Under the pieces are notes generated by a model. The model searched no databases. It had not been told where the DNA came from and saw only the letters and a list, made by a program, of their open reading frames with translations. The translations under genes and the position numbers were made by a program. 64,000 nucleotides of DNA from Euleptes europaea (lineage: Eukaryota; Chordata; Lepidosauria; Squamata; Sphaerodactylidae): the NCBI RefSeq assembly GCF_029931775.1, contig NC_079325.1, positions 39,410,673 to 39,474,672 on the forward strand, in the 5' to 3' direction. Each line of letters opens with the position of its first letter. Within the stretch, counting starts at the first letter, position 1. Below are positions 44,001-50,390 of this stretch, piece after piece.

Positions 44001-46036
44001 CCAGTTCTCCAGATCAGACTCCACCGCTCCAATCCACCGCTCTTAACCACTACACCACACTGGTCATCAATGGACTTTCCATTCAGGAATTCGTCTAACC
44101 CCCTTTTAAAGTGCCAGCTAATTCTCTGCATTTTCATTCCAATTATTCTATTTCATATTCCATTCTAATTACGGTATGTACTGCAAATGGGTTTTTTCTC
44201 TGCTTTCCCACATTCTTGCACCTGCTGGGGTTTCCCCAGCTTTTCTCTGATCTACTCGCTTTGCTCTGAAATTTTGGGAAAGATGACAGCATAGCCTGGA
44301 TGGCTGCCGTGTGGGTGGGAAAGTTGGGATTTTCCTGGTCCCAGCCACACAGCAGTCATTTCCCCCGTGGTAGCCGCTCCCTGTCATTGGGGCTCTAAAA
44401 AAAATTAAACCAATATTTAGCATTATATCAATATATATCTGACCTGGATAGCCCCAGGCTAGCCTGATCTCACCTGATCTCAGCTTTTGAGATCAGGTGA
44501 GATCAGGCTAGCCTGGGATTGACCCGGGCAAGTAGGGTTGACCCGGGCAAGTATTTGGATAGGAGACCACCAAGGAATACCAGCGTTGCTGTGCAGAGGA
44601 AGGCACTGGCAAACCACCTCTGTTTGTCTCTTGCCTTGAACACCCTACAGAGTCGCCATAAGTCAGCTGTGACTTGATGGTACTTTCTATCTTATGCCAA
44701 TATATGTATCACATTCCTTGAATTCTCTAATTTTTTAATAAAGTGTTGAGAAGTATTTAGAGACTGATGCTCTTGGTTCTGTTTTTATTGTTCTTTATCC
44801 ATGATGCAGATTGCTTTATTTTTGTTAGCTGCCTTGGGTTCCATGTTTTTTTGTTTGTTTGTTTGTTTTTTGAGCGGGAGGTAACTCTATAAATCCTTCA
44901 GGTCAGGTGAAATGGAAAGTATAAGTCATGTTCTATTTAGGTGTATCTATTACAAGAGAAGAAATAGATTCCTTTGAAATGTGGTGTTGGAGGAAAGTGT
45001 TACGGATACCGTGGACTGCCAAAAAACACACACACACAAATCAGTGGGTTGTAGATCAAATCAAGCCTGAACTGACCCTAGAAGCTAAAATGACTAAACT
45101 ATTGTATTTTGGTCACATCATGAGACGACAAGAGTCACTGGAAAAGACAGTCATGCTAGGAAAAGTTGAGGGCAGCAGGAAAAGAGGAAGACCCAACAAG
45201 AGATGGACTGACTCAATAAAGGAAGCCACAGCCCTCAATTTGCAGGATCTGAGCAAGGCTGTCAAAGTTAGGACATTTTGGAGGACTTTCATTCATAGGG
45301 TTGCCATGGGTCAGAAGCGACTTGATGGCACTTAACACACACACATTACAAGGGAATCCATCAGAAGCTAATTCTTCCTCTCATTAACACAATGGAATCC
45401 AGTCCGGAGGAAGAGAAAATGAAATTCCTCTTATGGGAGGGAGACTCTCAGTGATACTTACAGGTAGCCAAATATTGTTCTGCAGCAATTAAAATCCCGC
45501 TCGGAAAAGGTTACTAGTGTTAATAAGGTTAATTTTAATTGATACAATTTTATCTGTATTTTTTACAAAGAGATTATTTTATCTTGTAATGGGTTTTATT
45601 GACAAGGTTTGTATTTTTTTCTGGCTAATGCAGTAATAATAAATCTCTCTCTAAATCCTTCAAATATAGAAATAAGTGTTGTCTGTCCTAAGTCTTTTGC
45701 CTATCAAACTTATCAGGTGACCTGCAAATTTTAATCTTTTGAGAGGAGGAAGAAAGGCTCTCTCCAGCCACACCACACCATGCATTATTTTATAATGCTC
45801 TACCTACTCTATGGGAAACCCAGGTCTGTTGCCTATAAATGTGTAAAATGGATGTGACTTACCTCCAGCGCTTCTTCCAGGTCTCCTCTTAAGAGATGGA
45901 TGCAGCCAATGTTGAACTCAGTTTTTGAGGAAGGCGTTTCGATGCTTCGGAAGATCTGCAAGGCTGACGCCCAGTCACCCTCCTCCAGAGCCAGGATGCC
46001 TTTGTGCCAATCTCTTACCAGGTCTCGGTAGGCCAT
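17080..46036 (-). CDS. NOXA1: NOXA1, NADPH oxidase activator 1 (whole coding gene, 14 exons)
   Basis: Cytosolic activator of NOX1-class oxidases; it binds Rac through TPRs, and its activation segment triggers electron transfer to oxygen. Exons 5' to 3': 45863-46036, 39342-39424, 38481-38589, 36114-36248, 34336-34443, 31879-31938, 31022-31053, 26873-27008, 25460-25519, 22947-22991 (or to 23002), 21510-21679, 18715-18820, 17645-17768, 17211-17350. With the inner acceptor of exon 10 the frame is open for 493 aa. Order seen: TPR region (exons 1-4), activation segment [16 protein letters not shown], central SH3-like segment (exons 8-9), PB1 (exons 11-12), C-terminal SH3 with WLEG and GIFPKCF. It is NOXA1 rather than NCF2/p67phox by [13 protein letters not shown], a PB1 lacking the p67phox basic residue, and tail-to-tail synteny with ENTPD8. 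The central SH3-like part is unusual (see findings). Confidence 0.93.
17158..17163 (-). terminator. Possible polyadenylation signal of NOXA1
   Basis: AATAAA on the minus strand 48 bases past the stop. A second copy lies at 17080-17085, about 125 bases past the stop. Which one is used cannot be told. Confidence 0.5.
17211..17350 (-). CDS. NOXA1: NOXA1 last exon (C-terminal SH3 end, stop)
   Basis: Reads [20 protein letters not shown], then a proline-rich tail to TGA at 17213-17211. WLEG and GIFPKCF are the ligand-groove motifs of the SH3 that pairs with NOXO1 in mammals. Confidence 0.94.
17645..17768 (-). CDS. NOXA1: NOXA1 exon 13 (C-terminal SH3, first half)
   Basis: Reads [34 protein letters not shown], matching human [20 protein letters not shown]. 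Donor GTAATG. Confidence 0.94.
17886..18102 (+). repeat. 5S-rRNA-derived SINE, near complete
   Basis: CTCAGAAGCTAAGCAGGGTC and TTTGGATGGGAGACCACC match the internal promoter of 5S rRNA. Tail GTGACTTGACGGCACTATAC. Confidence 0.88.
18715..18820 (-). CDS. NOXA1: NOXA1 exon 12 (PB1, second half)
   Basis: Reads [20 protein letters not shown] and SSHLTLWCQ, aligning with p67phox YRPRDSNELVPLSED and YCLTLWCE. Confidence 0.94.
19000..19402 (+). repeat. 5S-rRNA-derived SINE split by an hAT-like element
   Basis: The head and body (GGAAGCTAAGCAGGATTGG) run to 19159, and the tail resumes at about 19362 (GGGTCACCAGAGGTGGGCTG). The insertion is listed separately. Confidence 0.8.
19160..19358. mobile_element. 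Short hAT-like element (CAGTGGTTTTCAGCC end)
   Basis: Ends CAGTGGTTTTCAGCC and TTGAGAACCTCTG. Flanking 8-mers tccaaagg/ccctaagg are a 6-of-8 match. Inserted inside the 5S SINE. Confidence 0.7.
19747..19942 (+). repeat. TAGGGTTGCCA element, interrupted
   Basis: Starts AGGGTTGCCAGCTCCAG and runs to CACCTGGAGGTT. The rest of the end is seen at about 21072-21094, beyond a foldback insertion. Confidence 0.75.
19977..20992. mobile_element. 1-kb foldback element with arms of about 230-250 bp (family E)
   Basis: The left arm (GCAACAACAACCAGCACGTG...) and right arm (...CACGTGCTTGTCGTTGTTGC) are inverted copies. An inner inverted pair, GCAGCAATACTCACGAGGCG (20307-20331) and its complement (20724-20750), sits nearer the centre. 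No ORF of note. Confidence 0.75.
21236..21492. mobile_element. Foldback element, family A copy 2
   Basis: Ends GGCCTTTTATGCAGGGATG and TCCCTGCATAAAAGC. 3-bp flanks tat (21233-21235, 21493-21495). Its border is 14 bases from the donor of NOXA1 exon 11. Confidence 0.85.
21510..21679 (-). CDS. NOXA1: NOXA1 exon 11 (PB1, first half)
   Basis: Reads [40 protein letters not shown], ending TLR at GTACGT. A foldback element ends 14 bases inside the following intron. Confidence 0.9.
21916..22316. mobile_element. Family B element copy 2
   Basis: Ends GGCCGTTTATGCTTGATAAT and CCTGCATAAATGGCC. Interior as in 60120-60450. Flanks ttc/cta do not match. Confidence 0.75.
22317..22946. other. NOXA1 intron, no recognised content
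   Basis: Unique-looking. A short direct repeat of GAGCCAACCTTGGGT occurs near 22440-22475. Confidence 0.4.
22947..23002 (-). CDS. NOXA1: NOXA1 exon 10 (linker before PB1; acceptor uncertain)
   Basis: Reads [15 protein letters not shown] and joins exon 11 in phase 0. The strongest acceptor (TTTTTTCTTTGCAG) starts it at 23002 but is out of phase with exon 9. An AG 11 bases inside starts it at 22991 and restores the frame. Either the inner AG is used or a small exon between 23003 and 25459 was missed. Confidence 0.6.
23040..23225 (-). repeat. tRNA-derived SINE (diverged)
   Basis: Reverse orientation body: TATTCCACCCTTTCTCC..., GTTAGGCTGAGAGTGACTGG, and a head remnant at the right (GATTTGAATC). 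Confidence 0.45.
23226..23800. other. GC-rich unclassified block in NOXA1 intron
   Basis: Rich in GCCGGCG/GCCAGCG words, unlike its surroundings, followed by short internal echoes (GGCACCGGGCACTGC / GGCGCTGGGCACTGC). Probably repeat-derived. No exon could be supported in it. Confidence 0.4.
24085..24455. repeat. Tandem repeat (about 123-bp dimeric unit, three units)
   Basis: Half-units starting CTGGCTTGCGCGCC begin near 24085, 24150, 24208, 24275, 24333 and 24398. They alternate between a CCAGCCAGTGTGCATGG form and a CCCCAGTGCATCG form. Confidence 0.85.
24495..24560. repeat. Half copy of family C foldback
   Basis: TTTTGCCTTGGGTTTTCCG...CCATCCGAATTCTCAAAA matches one arm of 8061-8241. The other arm is absent and GC-rich sequence follows. 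Confidence 0.6.
24561..25459. other. GC-rich intron stretch, no recognised gene
   Basis: CpG-richer than its surroundings to about 24930, with a short (GGCA)n run near 24845. Long ORFs on both strands show no family resemblance. Confidence 0.35.
25460..25519 (-). CDS. NOXA1: NOXA1 exon 9 (end of central SH3-like segment)
   Basis: 20 codons, [20 protein letters not shown], aligning with p67phox KGLVPCNYLEPV. CCCCTCAG acceptor, GTAAGG donor, phase 0 at both ends. Confidence 0.82.
26174..26471 (-). repeat. tRNA-derived SINE
   Basis: Minus-strand head GAGCCAGCGTGGTGGTGG at the right, box B GGGTTTGATTCCCC, CTTCTTCTTC tail at the left. Confidence 0.88.
26873..27008 (-). CDS. NOXA1: NOXA1 exon 8 (first part of central SH3-like segment)
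   Basis: Reads [37 protein letters not shown]. It follows the layout of the central SH3 of p67phox (VLFGFVPET...VMPGNIVFVL...FNGQ). Human NOXA1 lacks this domain. Confidence 0.85.
27734..27850 (+). mobile_element. Left end of an hAT-like element (same family as 4714-5426)
   Basis: CAGAGGTGGGGAACCTCTTT then GCCAAGGGCCATTTGGATAT matches the start of the 4714 element. The right border was not found. Confidence 0.6.
28265..28560 (+). repeat. L2-like LINE fragment (ORF2 C-terminus)
   Basis: The plus strand encodes [20 protein letters not shown], typical of the C-terminal end of the L2-clade protein, then a tail. 5' truncated. Confidence 0.65.
29147..29355 (-). repeat. TAGGGTTGCCA element with perfect 8-bp target duplication
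   Basis: Flanks agctggag at 29139-29146 and 29356-29363. Ends CAGGGTTGCCCACC and CTGGCAACCCTA. Confidence 0.9.
29475..29740 (+). repeat. CR1-like LINE 3' end
   Basis: GTGGAATCAGCTTCCTAGGG and GGTTGGACTAGATGGCCTGT then CCTTCCAACTCTATGATA, the typical CR1 tail. Confidence 0.8.
29885..29952. repeat. Internally deleted TAGGGTTGCCA element
   Basis: Only 68 bp, yet both ends are kept (TAGGGTTGCCAAC and CTGGCAACCCTA). Flanks aaaaggcc/agaaggcc match 7 of 8, so it moved or was trimmed as a tiny unit. Confidence 0.7.
30060..30300 (+). repeat. L2-like LINE fragment
   Basis: GCCTTCAGAGATGAAACGGG, GGCATTTTCTGTGGTGG then a LINE-type tail. Diverged. Confidence 0.4.
30412..30616 (-). repeat. TAGGGTTGCCA element
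   Basis: Ends TAGGGTTGCCCACC and GGCAACCCTA. Confidence 0.88.
30768..30930 (-). repeat. tRNA-Ala-like SINE (diverged)
   Basis: GACTGGCAGCAG...CCAGAAACC and TTTAACTGGAGATGCTGG match the body of the family. Confidence 0.5.
31022..31053 (-). CDS. NOXA1: NOXA1 exon 7 (short linker exon)
   Basis: 32 bases reading [10 protein letters not shown] plus two bases. CTCCACAG acceptor and GTGAGT donor. Its length (2 mod 3) is what is needed to join exon 6 (phase 0) to exon 8 in frame, which supports it despite its small size. Confidence 0.75.
31408..31616 (+). repeat. TAGGGTTGCCA element
   Basis: Starts TAGGGTTGCCAGTTCC and ends GTTGACAACCCTA. Confidence 0.88.
31879..31938 (-). CDS. NOXA1: NOXA1 exon 6 (activation segment)
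   Basis: 20 codons, [20 protein letters not shown], aligning with p67phox VVASVVDQDSF and PLQPQ. The Val corresponding to the activation-domain Val204 of p67phox is kept as the first residue. Confidence 0.92.
32043..32254 (-). repeat. tRNA-derived SINE
   Basis: Reverse orientation: TACCCTGCCTTTCTCCCC at the left, and a tRNA-like head with box B (GGTTCGAATCCCC) at the right. Directly abuts the next SINE head to head. Confidence 0.75.
32255..32570 (+). repeat. tRNA-derived SINE, near full length
   Basis: Head GAGCCAGCGTGGTGTAGTGG, box B GGGTTTGATTCCCC, tail CAACTCTTCTTGTTCTTC. Confidence 0.9.
32673..32879 (+). repeat. TAGGGTTGCCA element
   Basis: Starts TAGGGTTGCCAGGTCCC and ends GAGGTTGGCCACCT. 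Flanks share ctcagta. Confidence 0.85.
32890..33516 (+). repeat. Local duplication, copy 1
   Basis: Nearly identical to 36541-37157 in the same orientation. Both copies lie in NOXA1 introns. Confidence 0.9.
34336..34443 (-). CDS. NOXA1: NOXA1 exon 5 (start of activation segment)
   Basis: 36 codons: [20 protein letters not shown] then DFLGCPK. This is the FRP...DFLGK region that precedes the activation Val in p67phox and NOXA1. Confidence 0.94.
34676..34960. mobile_element. Foldback element, family A copy 3
   Basis: Ends GGCCTTTTATGCAGGAACG and GTCCCTGCATAAAAGGCT. 3-bp flanks aaa (34673-34675, 34961-34963). Confidence 0.85.
35363..35821 (-). repeat. RTE-BovB LINE fragment with target duplication
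   Basis: The minus strand encodes [43 protein letters not shown] (C-terminal end of BovB reverse transcriptase protein), then the tail GTCGCCATGAGTTGGAAGCG. Flanks cttttatttat at 35352-35362 and 35822-35832. 5' truncated. Confidence 0.88.
36114..36248 (-). CDS. NOXA1: NOXA1 exon 4 (TPR end)
   Basis: 45 codons: [19 protein letters not shown] to AALEQVQ, matching human VLHNVASAQCQLG and ALDQVQ. Confidence 0.94.
36541..37157 (+). repeat. Local duplication, copy 2
   Basis: Matches 32890-33516, with few substitutions and small length changes in simple repeats (TTAA and TTATT runs). Confidence 0.9.
37433..37656 (-). repeat. 5S-rRNA-derived SINE
   Basis: Minus strand: AGAAGCTAAGCAGGGTCAGC, GATGGGAGACCACCAAGGAA, tail CTTGACGGCACTTTACACAC. 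Confidence 0.88.
38242..38450 (+). repeat. TAGGGTTGCCA element
   Basis: Starts TAGAGTTGCCAGCTCTGGG and ends GGCTGGCAACCCTA. Ends 31 bp before the 3' side of NOXA1 exon 3. Confidence 0.85.
38481..38589 (-). CDS. NOXA1: NOXA1 exon 3 (TPR)
   Basis: Reads [18 protein letters not shown] and [16 protein letters not shown], matching human IDYTQLGLRFKLQAWE. Ends in phase 0 at GTAGGT. Confidence 0.94.
38795..39000 (-). repeat. CR1-like LINE fragment
   Basis: Reverse strand of the sequence also seen at 47812-48545 (CTGCCTCTGTATATTGAGGT, GTGGCAGTGAATTCTATAAG). Confidence 0.6.
39003..39165 (-). repeat. tRNA-Ala-like SINE (diverged)
   Basis: Body and box remnants of the family at 46613. Right end diverged. 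Confidence 0.4.
39342..39424 (-). CDS. NOXA1: NOXA1 exon 2 (TPR)
   Basis: Reads [20 protein letters not shown] and YVRLRLE, matching human [20 protein letters not shown]. Ends two bases into an Arg codon at GTGAGT. Confidence 0.93.
39855..40064 (-). repeat. TAGGGTTGCCA element, second subfamily
   Basis: Shares GGCCAACCTCCAGCTGGGG and GAGTTGGCAAT ends with the family but has its own middle (CTTGGAATTACAA, TACCCTGCTGAGGTCCC), also seen at 48552-48749. Confidence 0.7.
40348..40563 (+). repeat. TAGGGTTGCCA element
   Basis: Starts TAGGATTGCCAGGTCCC and ends TTGGCAACCCTA. Flanks tttagaat/ctctagaa are partly alike. Confidence 0.85.
40830..41724. mobile_element. Foldback family D, copy 2, with AT-rich loop
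   Basis: Left arm GCATGGTCACTTAGCCCAGT and right arm ACTGGGCTAAGTGACCATGC are inverted copies. The right side also carries GGGCGAAAACGCACGTTCGC, as in 6302-6458. The loop includes an AT-rich run of AAAAGCATTT units at about 41045-41180. Confidence 0.65.
41735..41895 (+). repeat. SINE with BovB-like tail
   Basis: GTGACCTTGGGCCAGTCACA body then GGCAAAACCACCTCTGAATG and GTCAGCTGTGACTTGACGGC tail with CA run. Confidence 0.7.
42278..42642 (-). repeat. tRNA-derived SINE with expanded purine microsatellite tail
   Basis: Head at the right (GAGCCAGCGCGGTGTAGTGG on the minus strand). The left tail has grown into (GGA)n(GAA)n(GGA)n at about 42280-42355. Confidence 0.88.
43553..44130 (-). repeat. CR1-like LINE fragment split by a SINE
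   Basis: CTGGATCAGACCAAGGATCC...ATCTAGTCCAGTATCC at the left, and GGAATTCGTCTAACCCCC...TTTTAAAGTGCC at the right. The SINE at 43753-44064 lies between them. Confidence 0.65.
43753..44064 (-). repeat. tRNA-derived SINE
   Basis: Minus-strand head CCAGTGTGGTGTAGTGGTTA, box B GGGTTCGATTCCCC, CTTCTTCTTCT tail. Confidence 0.88.
44440..44690 (+). repeat. 5S-rRNA-derived SINE with internal palindrome
   Basis: The normal body GGAGACCACCAAGGAATACC and tail GCTGTGACTTGATGGTAC are kept. The 5' part is replaced by an inverted duplication at 44455-44517. Confidence 0.85.
44961..45344 (+). repeat. RTE-BovB LINE 3' end with target duplication
   Basis: Encodes [48 protein letters not shown], then the tail. 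Flanks attacaagagaa (44949-44960) and attacaagggaa (45345-45356). 5' truncated. Confidence 0.9.
45863..46036 (-). CDS. NOXA1: NOXA1 exon 1 (start, first TPR)
   Basis: 58 codons from [13 protein letters not shown] to GDLEEALE at a GTAAGT donor. It aligns with the human start MASLGDLVRAWH. An in-frame ATG at 46108 (MNFLVCTSKQ) would add 24 residues; the inner start matches the family. Confidence 0.92.
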
Positions 46037-46566
46037 GATCTTACTCTGAAATTGTTCAGCAGTTTGCTCTGCTGCTTCTTGCTTACTGGTGCAAACCAGG
46101 AAGTTCAAGATTTTCAGTCCAAATCAGGCGGGCCTTTATTACTCAATTTGAGCACAAGGAAATGCCACTCGAGGCGGAGTTACCTGGGCTCCCAGGACAA
46201 AGCTCTGTCTGTTTGTGTGGGGCTCAGAGGGCTTTCTGTCCCCTGTGATCGCTTCAATTGGCTCTGTACTTATCAGCTCCAGGGACAATTTTCCTCATGG
46301 TGTGATCAGGCTTCTGGCATGTACCAAATTCTGCAGTTCTGAACATTTTTGGAGTTTTGCACTCAGGGAAAACCACCTCTGTTTTAAAATGAGAAATATT
46401 CTTTCCCTTGTGTGCCCCCATCAGTGATTCTCCGCTCTGTAACAGAGCATGTTAGTATTCTGCAAGAGAAGATAAGGCTCCAACGAGGCATAAAGCACAC
46501 ACAACCACAGAGGAATCTGCCTGCTGCATCTTTGTATGACCCTTTTTGTATGGTCTTCTTTTAGCC

Positions 46567-46830
46567 AGCCTCTGCTGGGGATTGGTAGATGCTGCCAGAT
46601 CTGCATCAGGTGTGGGAGGGGATGTGGCTCAGTGGTAGAGCATCTGCTTGGCATGCAGAAGGTCCCAGGTTCAATCCCCGGCATCTCCAGTTAAAGGGAC
46701 TAGGCAAGTAGGGGATATGAAAGACCCCTGCCTGAGACCATGGAGAGCCGCTGTTGGTCTGAGTAGACAGTACTGACTTTGATGGACCGAGGGTCTGATT
46801 CAGTAGAAGGCAGCTTCTTGTGTTCATGTG
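46567..46830 (+). repeat. Duplicated block with tRNA-Ala-like SINE, copy 1
   Basis: SINE from about 46613: GATGTGGCTCAGTGGTAGAG (box A), GGTCCCAGGTTCAATCCCC (box B), tail GGCAGCTTCTTGTGTTCATG. The flank of about 46 bp before it is also shared with copy 2. Confidence 0.9.
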
Positions 46831-47178
46831 CACCTCACCAGCCCCTGAATGTAGCTCTGGATGGCACGTCCTCTTTGCACACATCTCAGATGATAAATAG
46901 CCTTACGCTTGGGTAAATGAAGGTTAATGGATACTTCCCCGTTGATATGTGGCAAGGCACACCTCTGAATGATCCTCTATAGTTAGGCGCTGGATTCTAA
47001 AAACAAACACCCCAAATGGTTACCTTTGTCAGGGTGAAAGTCTGAAGAGGGGGAAAAAATGTGTGAAATGAATAGGAAGTATTTGTACATGTTTCTCTTC
47101 TCCATCCCCATCACACATCTTTCAGTGCCTTTATGTAAATTCAGTGGAGCGATAGAATTACTGGGTGCCGAGGTCCCT

Positions 47179-47442
47179 GCCTCTGCTGGGGATTGGTAGA
47201 TGCTGCCAGATCTGCATCAGGTGTGGGAGGGGCTGTGGCTCAGTGGTAGAGCATCTGCTTGGCACGCAGAAGGTCCCAGGTTCAATCCCCAGCATCTTCA
47301 GTTAAAGGGACTAGACAAGTAGATGATGTGAAAGACCTCTACCTGAGACCCTGGAGAGCCGCTGCCGGTCTGAGGAGACAATACTGACTTCGATGGACCA
47401 AGGGTCTGATTCAGTATAAGGCAGCTTCATGTGTTCATGTGT
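47179..47442 (+). repeat. Duplicated block with tRNA-Ala-like SINE, copy 2
   Basis: Same SINE and same upstream flank as 46567-46830, 612 bp away, in direct orientation. Confidence 0.9.
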
Positions 47443-47811
47443 TCCAGTTGAAATGATGCTGCAGAATGACCAGAGTTTAGACACTGCTGCCCATTGTAAG
47501 TCCGCACCAGTCATTGCCCGCTTCCAGTTACGAGTCATGGTTTTCGGCTTCGGAATGCCTGCTCTCATACGGGCCTCCCTATACCCAGAGATCTTCAGAT
47601 AGGATCCTGCTCCAAGTACTATCTATTCAAAGCTGAATTATTTCTCCCAGATCCTATGGGAGCTTCAAAAGGCAACACAGTCTCTGAGATTTTTGCAATA
47701 TGTAAACATATTTAATCAAGCAATTTTAATGAACTTGCTTGAAAGCCAGTTAAACAGCTTCTATTTGTCATGTGTGTGTTTTTTTCATGTCAGAAATTGC
47801 AGGGAATGGAT

Positions 47812-48545
47812 AAAGAAATAAGAAGAGCCCTGCTGGATCAGATCAGTGATCTATCTAGTCTAGCATCGTGTTTCACATAGCAGCCAAACCAGTTATGCCA
47901 GAAGGCGAACAAACAGGGCACAGGGGTCAAGACCTTCCCCTGACAATAATCTCCTAGCACTAGTAACCAGAGTTTGGCTGCCTCTGTATATGGAGGTTCC
48001 CTTTAGTCACCACGGCTAATAGCCACTAATGGACCTCTCCTCCTTGAATCTGCTTAACCCCCTTTTAAAGCCATCCATGCTTGTGGCCATCACTACATAT
48101 CCTGAGAGTGAATTCCATAATTTCTTTATTTGTTGACTAAAAAAGGTATGTTCTTTTGTCTGTCCTGAATGCACTGCCCATCAACGTCATTGGGTACTCC
48201 TGAGTTCTAGTAATATGAGAAAGGGACAAAAATCTATCTACTTTCTGTATCCTATGCATAATTTTATAAACCTCTATCATGTCCCCTTTAATCACCTTTT
48301 TCTAAGCAGAAAAGGCCCAGACTCGTAGCTTTTCCTCACAGGAAAGGTGCTGCAACCCAGTAATAATGTTGGCTGCCCTTTTCTGCATTTTTTCCATCAC
48401 TGCGGTATCCTTTCAAACCAGAACCGTACACAGTAGACCACATGGGGACACACCAAAGCTCTATACGAGGGCATTACAATATTGGCTGTTTTATTTTCAG
48501 TCTCTTCCTATAACCCCCAGCATGGATCTGGTTCTTTACGAGGTA
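47812..48545 (-). repeat. CR1-like LINE, longest copy
   Basis: Reverse strand: CTTAGAAAAAGGTGATTAAA, GGTTTATAAAATTATGCATA, GGAATTCACTCTCAGGATAT, ending at the left in GATCCAGCAGGGCTCTTCTT. Confidence 0.75.
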
Positions 48546-48551
48546 CAGAAG

Positions 48552-48749
48552 TAGGGTTGCTAACCTCCAGGTGGGGCCGGAGTTCTCTTGGAATTACAAC
48601 TGCCCCCCCAGACTACAGAGATCAGTTCCCCTAGAGGAAATGGCACCTTCAGAGTATGGACTCTATGGAATCACTGCCCTGCTAAGTTCCCTCACCAGGC
48701 GCTGCCCCAAGATCTCCAGGAATTGTTCAAGCCAGAGTTGATAACCCTA
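48552..48749 (-). repeat. TAGGGTTGCCA element, second subfamily
   Basis: Ends TAGGGTTGCTAACC and GTTGATAACCCTA. Flanks tacagaag/tgcagaag match 7 of 8. Middle as in 39855-40064. Confidence 0.8.
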
Positions 48750-49521
48750 TGCAGAAGCAGAGAGGAAAAATAATGCAAAACTGAAAACCAACAGAATTTA
48801 TTGGTCATTTGTCAATATAAAAAAACAACAACAACCCCACAGTGAGGGTGTGATTGTGGAGGAACAGCTGGTTAAATTCCAATATATTATACTATGTACA
48901 CATCTGAATGCCATTTCTAAATACAATATGTACACAGCCATACAACAGCCGAAAGAAACGGCATACAACCAAGCAAGGTTAGTAAAAAGAAAAAAGAGGC
49001 GGAAGAAGAAGGCCTTGTCTGGGATGAGGAAATTGTATGTGCTCTGGGACAAATGGCAAATGGATCCACAGTTTCAAACTTCAAGTAATGTGGAAAAGAA
49101 AAAAAGAAAAAGTTGCCCTCCTCCAGGAAATCTAGAACAAATAGTAGGCAAGGGGTGCAGAACGGCTGCTCATTTATGAAATGTTCCAAAACCGTTAGCC
49201 TGATAACAGGGTGACACGCAACAAGACCTGGGTGTGGCCCTACTTGCCAATTTGCTGGATAGCTGAAGCTTTTGGCTAGTGGCTTCTAGAGTTACCAGCT
49301 GACCTCTTGGCCGCTCTTGTGTCTTTAACAGTGACAAACTGGAGCAATTTGCTGGTGATGTTTTATGCTGTATGTGGCACAGAAACGTTATCATCTACTA
49401 TTGTCTGGGGACTGAGCTGCTGTTAAAAAGACACAGGAGCAGGGGCGCATAAAAGAGCATGCAACCAAACTGGTTTCTCAGGTGGCTAAAGATTCAGATT
49501 GCCAGTAAGGATATCCCCAGA
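48750..49521. other. Intergenic, no recognised content
   Basis: Short overlapping ORFs only, none with family resemblance. Confidence 0.4.
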
Positions 49522-49707
49522 TAGGGTTGCCACGACAGGTACTAGCTGGAGATCTGCTATTACAACTTATCTCCAACCGATAGAAAACGGCTGCTTTGGC
49601 AATTGGACTCTATGGCATTGAAGTCCCTCCCCTCTCCAAACCTCGCCATTCTCAGGCTCCACCCCAAAAATCTCCCACTGGTGGCGAAGAGGGACCTGAC
49701 AACCCTG
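49522..49707 (-). repeat. TAGGGTTGCCA element with perfect 8-bp target duplication
   Basis: Flanks tccccaga at 49514-49521 and 49708-49715. Shortened interior. Confidence 0.9.
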
Positions 49708-49736
49708 TCCCCAGACTATGTTGTATTCTCCCACCA

Positions 49737-49875
49737 AGGGAGTTGTAGCTTAGTGGTACAGCCCTTGCTTGGTATTGACCACTGGTATCTCCAGGTAGCA
49801 AAGCTGGGAGAGACCCAGATCTACTGCAGGCCAGTGTAGACAGTTTTGGGCTACAGGGCTCAGTGGTCTGACAGT
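49737..49875 (+). repeat. tRNA-Ala-like SINE (diverged)
   Basis: GGGAGTTGTAGCTTAGTGGT (box A region) and the body GCTGGGAGAGACCCAGATCT. Confidence 0.5.
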
Positions 49876-50390
49876 TCCTCTTTTCTCCTATTCCTCCTGC
49901 AATCAAGAAGGAAAAACCACATCCAAACATGTGTTTTATGGGGGGAAAGGAAGCAGTAGGATATAGTGGCTAGAATCTGGGTGACTGTTAATCCTCCCTG
50001 TAAAATGGCCTAACTACACAATACATTGCCGTTGTGTCCTGGCTACGTTTACTACGGGTCCTGTCCATGAGATGGGTGCTAGGAGTTCTGTGCTCAGAAC
50101 TGAATTCTCAGATGTGCAAAAGGGCCAGTTCAGACTGGGTCTGTGGAATGTGGAACCAGGTGTTTAAACCTTCCTACCTGCACCATTATCCCAACCTGAA
50201 ATGGAGCTTCACTGGTCAAGATAGATGTCTCATAGAGCTTTTACTGGATACAAGGAAAAAGAAAGGACTCAGGCAGCTACTATTTGTCCCTGTGGGGAAA
50301 CTTACATGTGCTCAAAGGCTTCATGTAAGTTTCCCCAGGGGAGCAAACCCTAGCTGTCTGGTCAGGAAATGAACAGGGAGAGATGACATA

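Noticed and set aside
17211-46036. Assignment as NCF2 (p67phox) because of the central SH3-like segment
   Set aside because: The N-terminal [15 protein letters not shown]1 and C-terminal [10 protein letters not shown] sequences fit NOXA1 better, as does synteny.
46613-47442. Possible tRNA-Ala genes (good box A and B)
   Set aside because: Each is followed by the same long body and tail found in other dispersed copies and the anticodon-arm folding is poor; these are SINEs.
48798-49189. Overlapping ORFs on both strands between NOXA1 and the DDR gene
   Set aside because: Low-complexity residues, no splice signals or domain; most likely chance.
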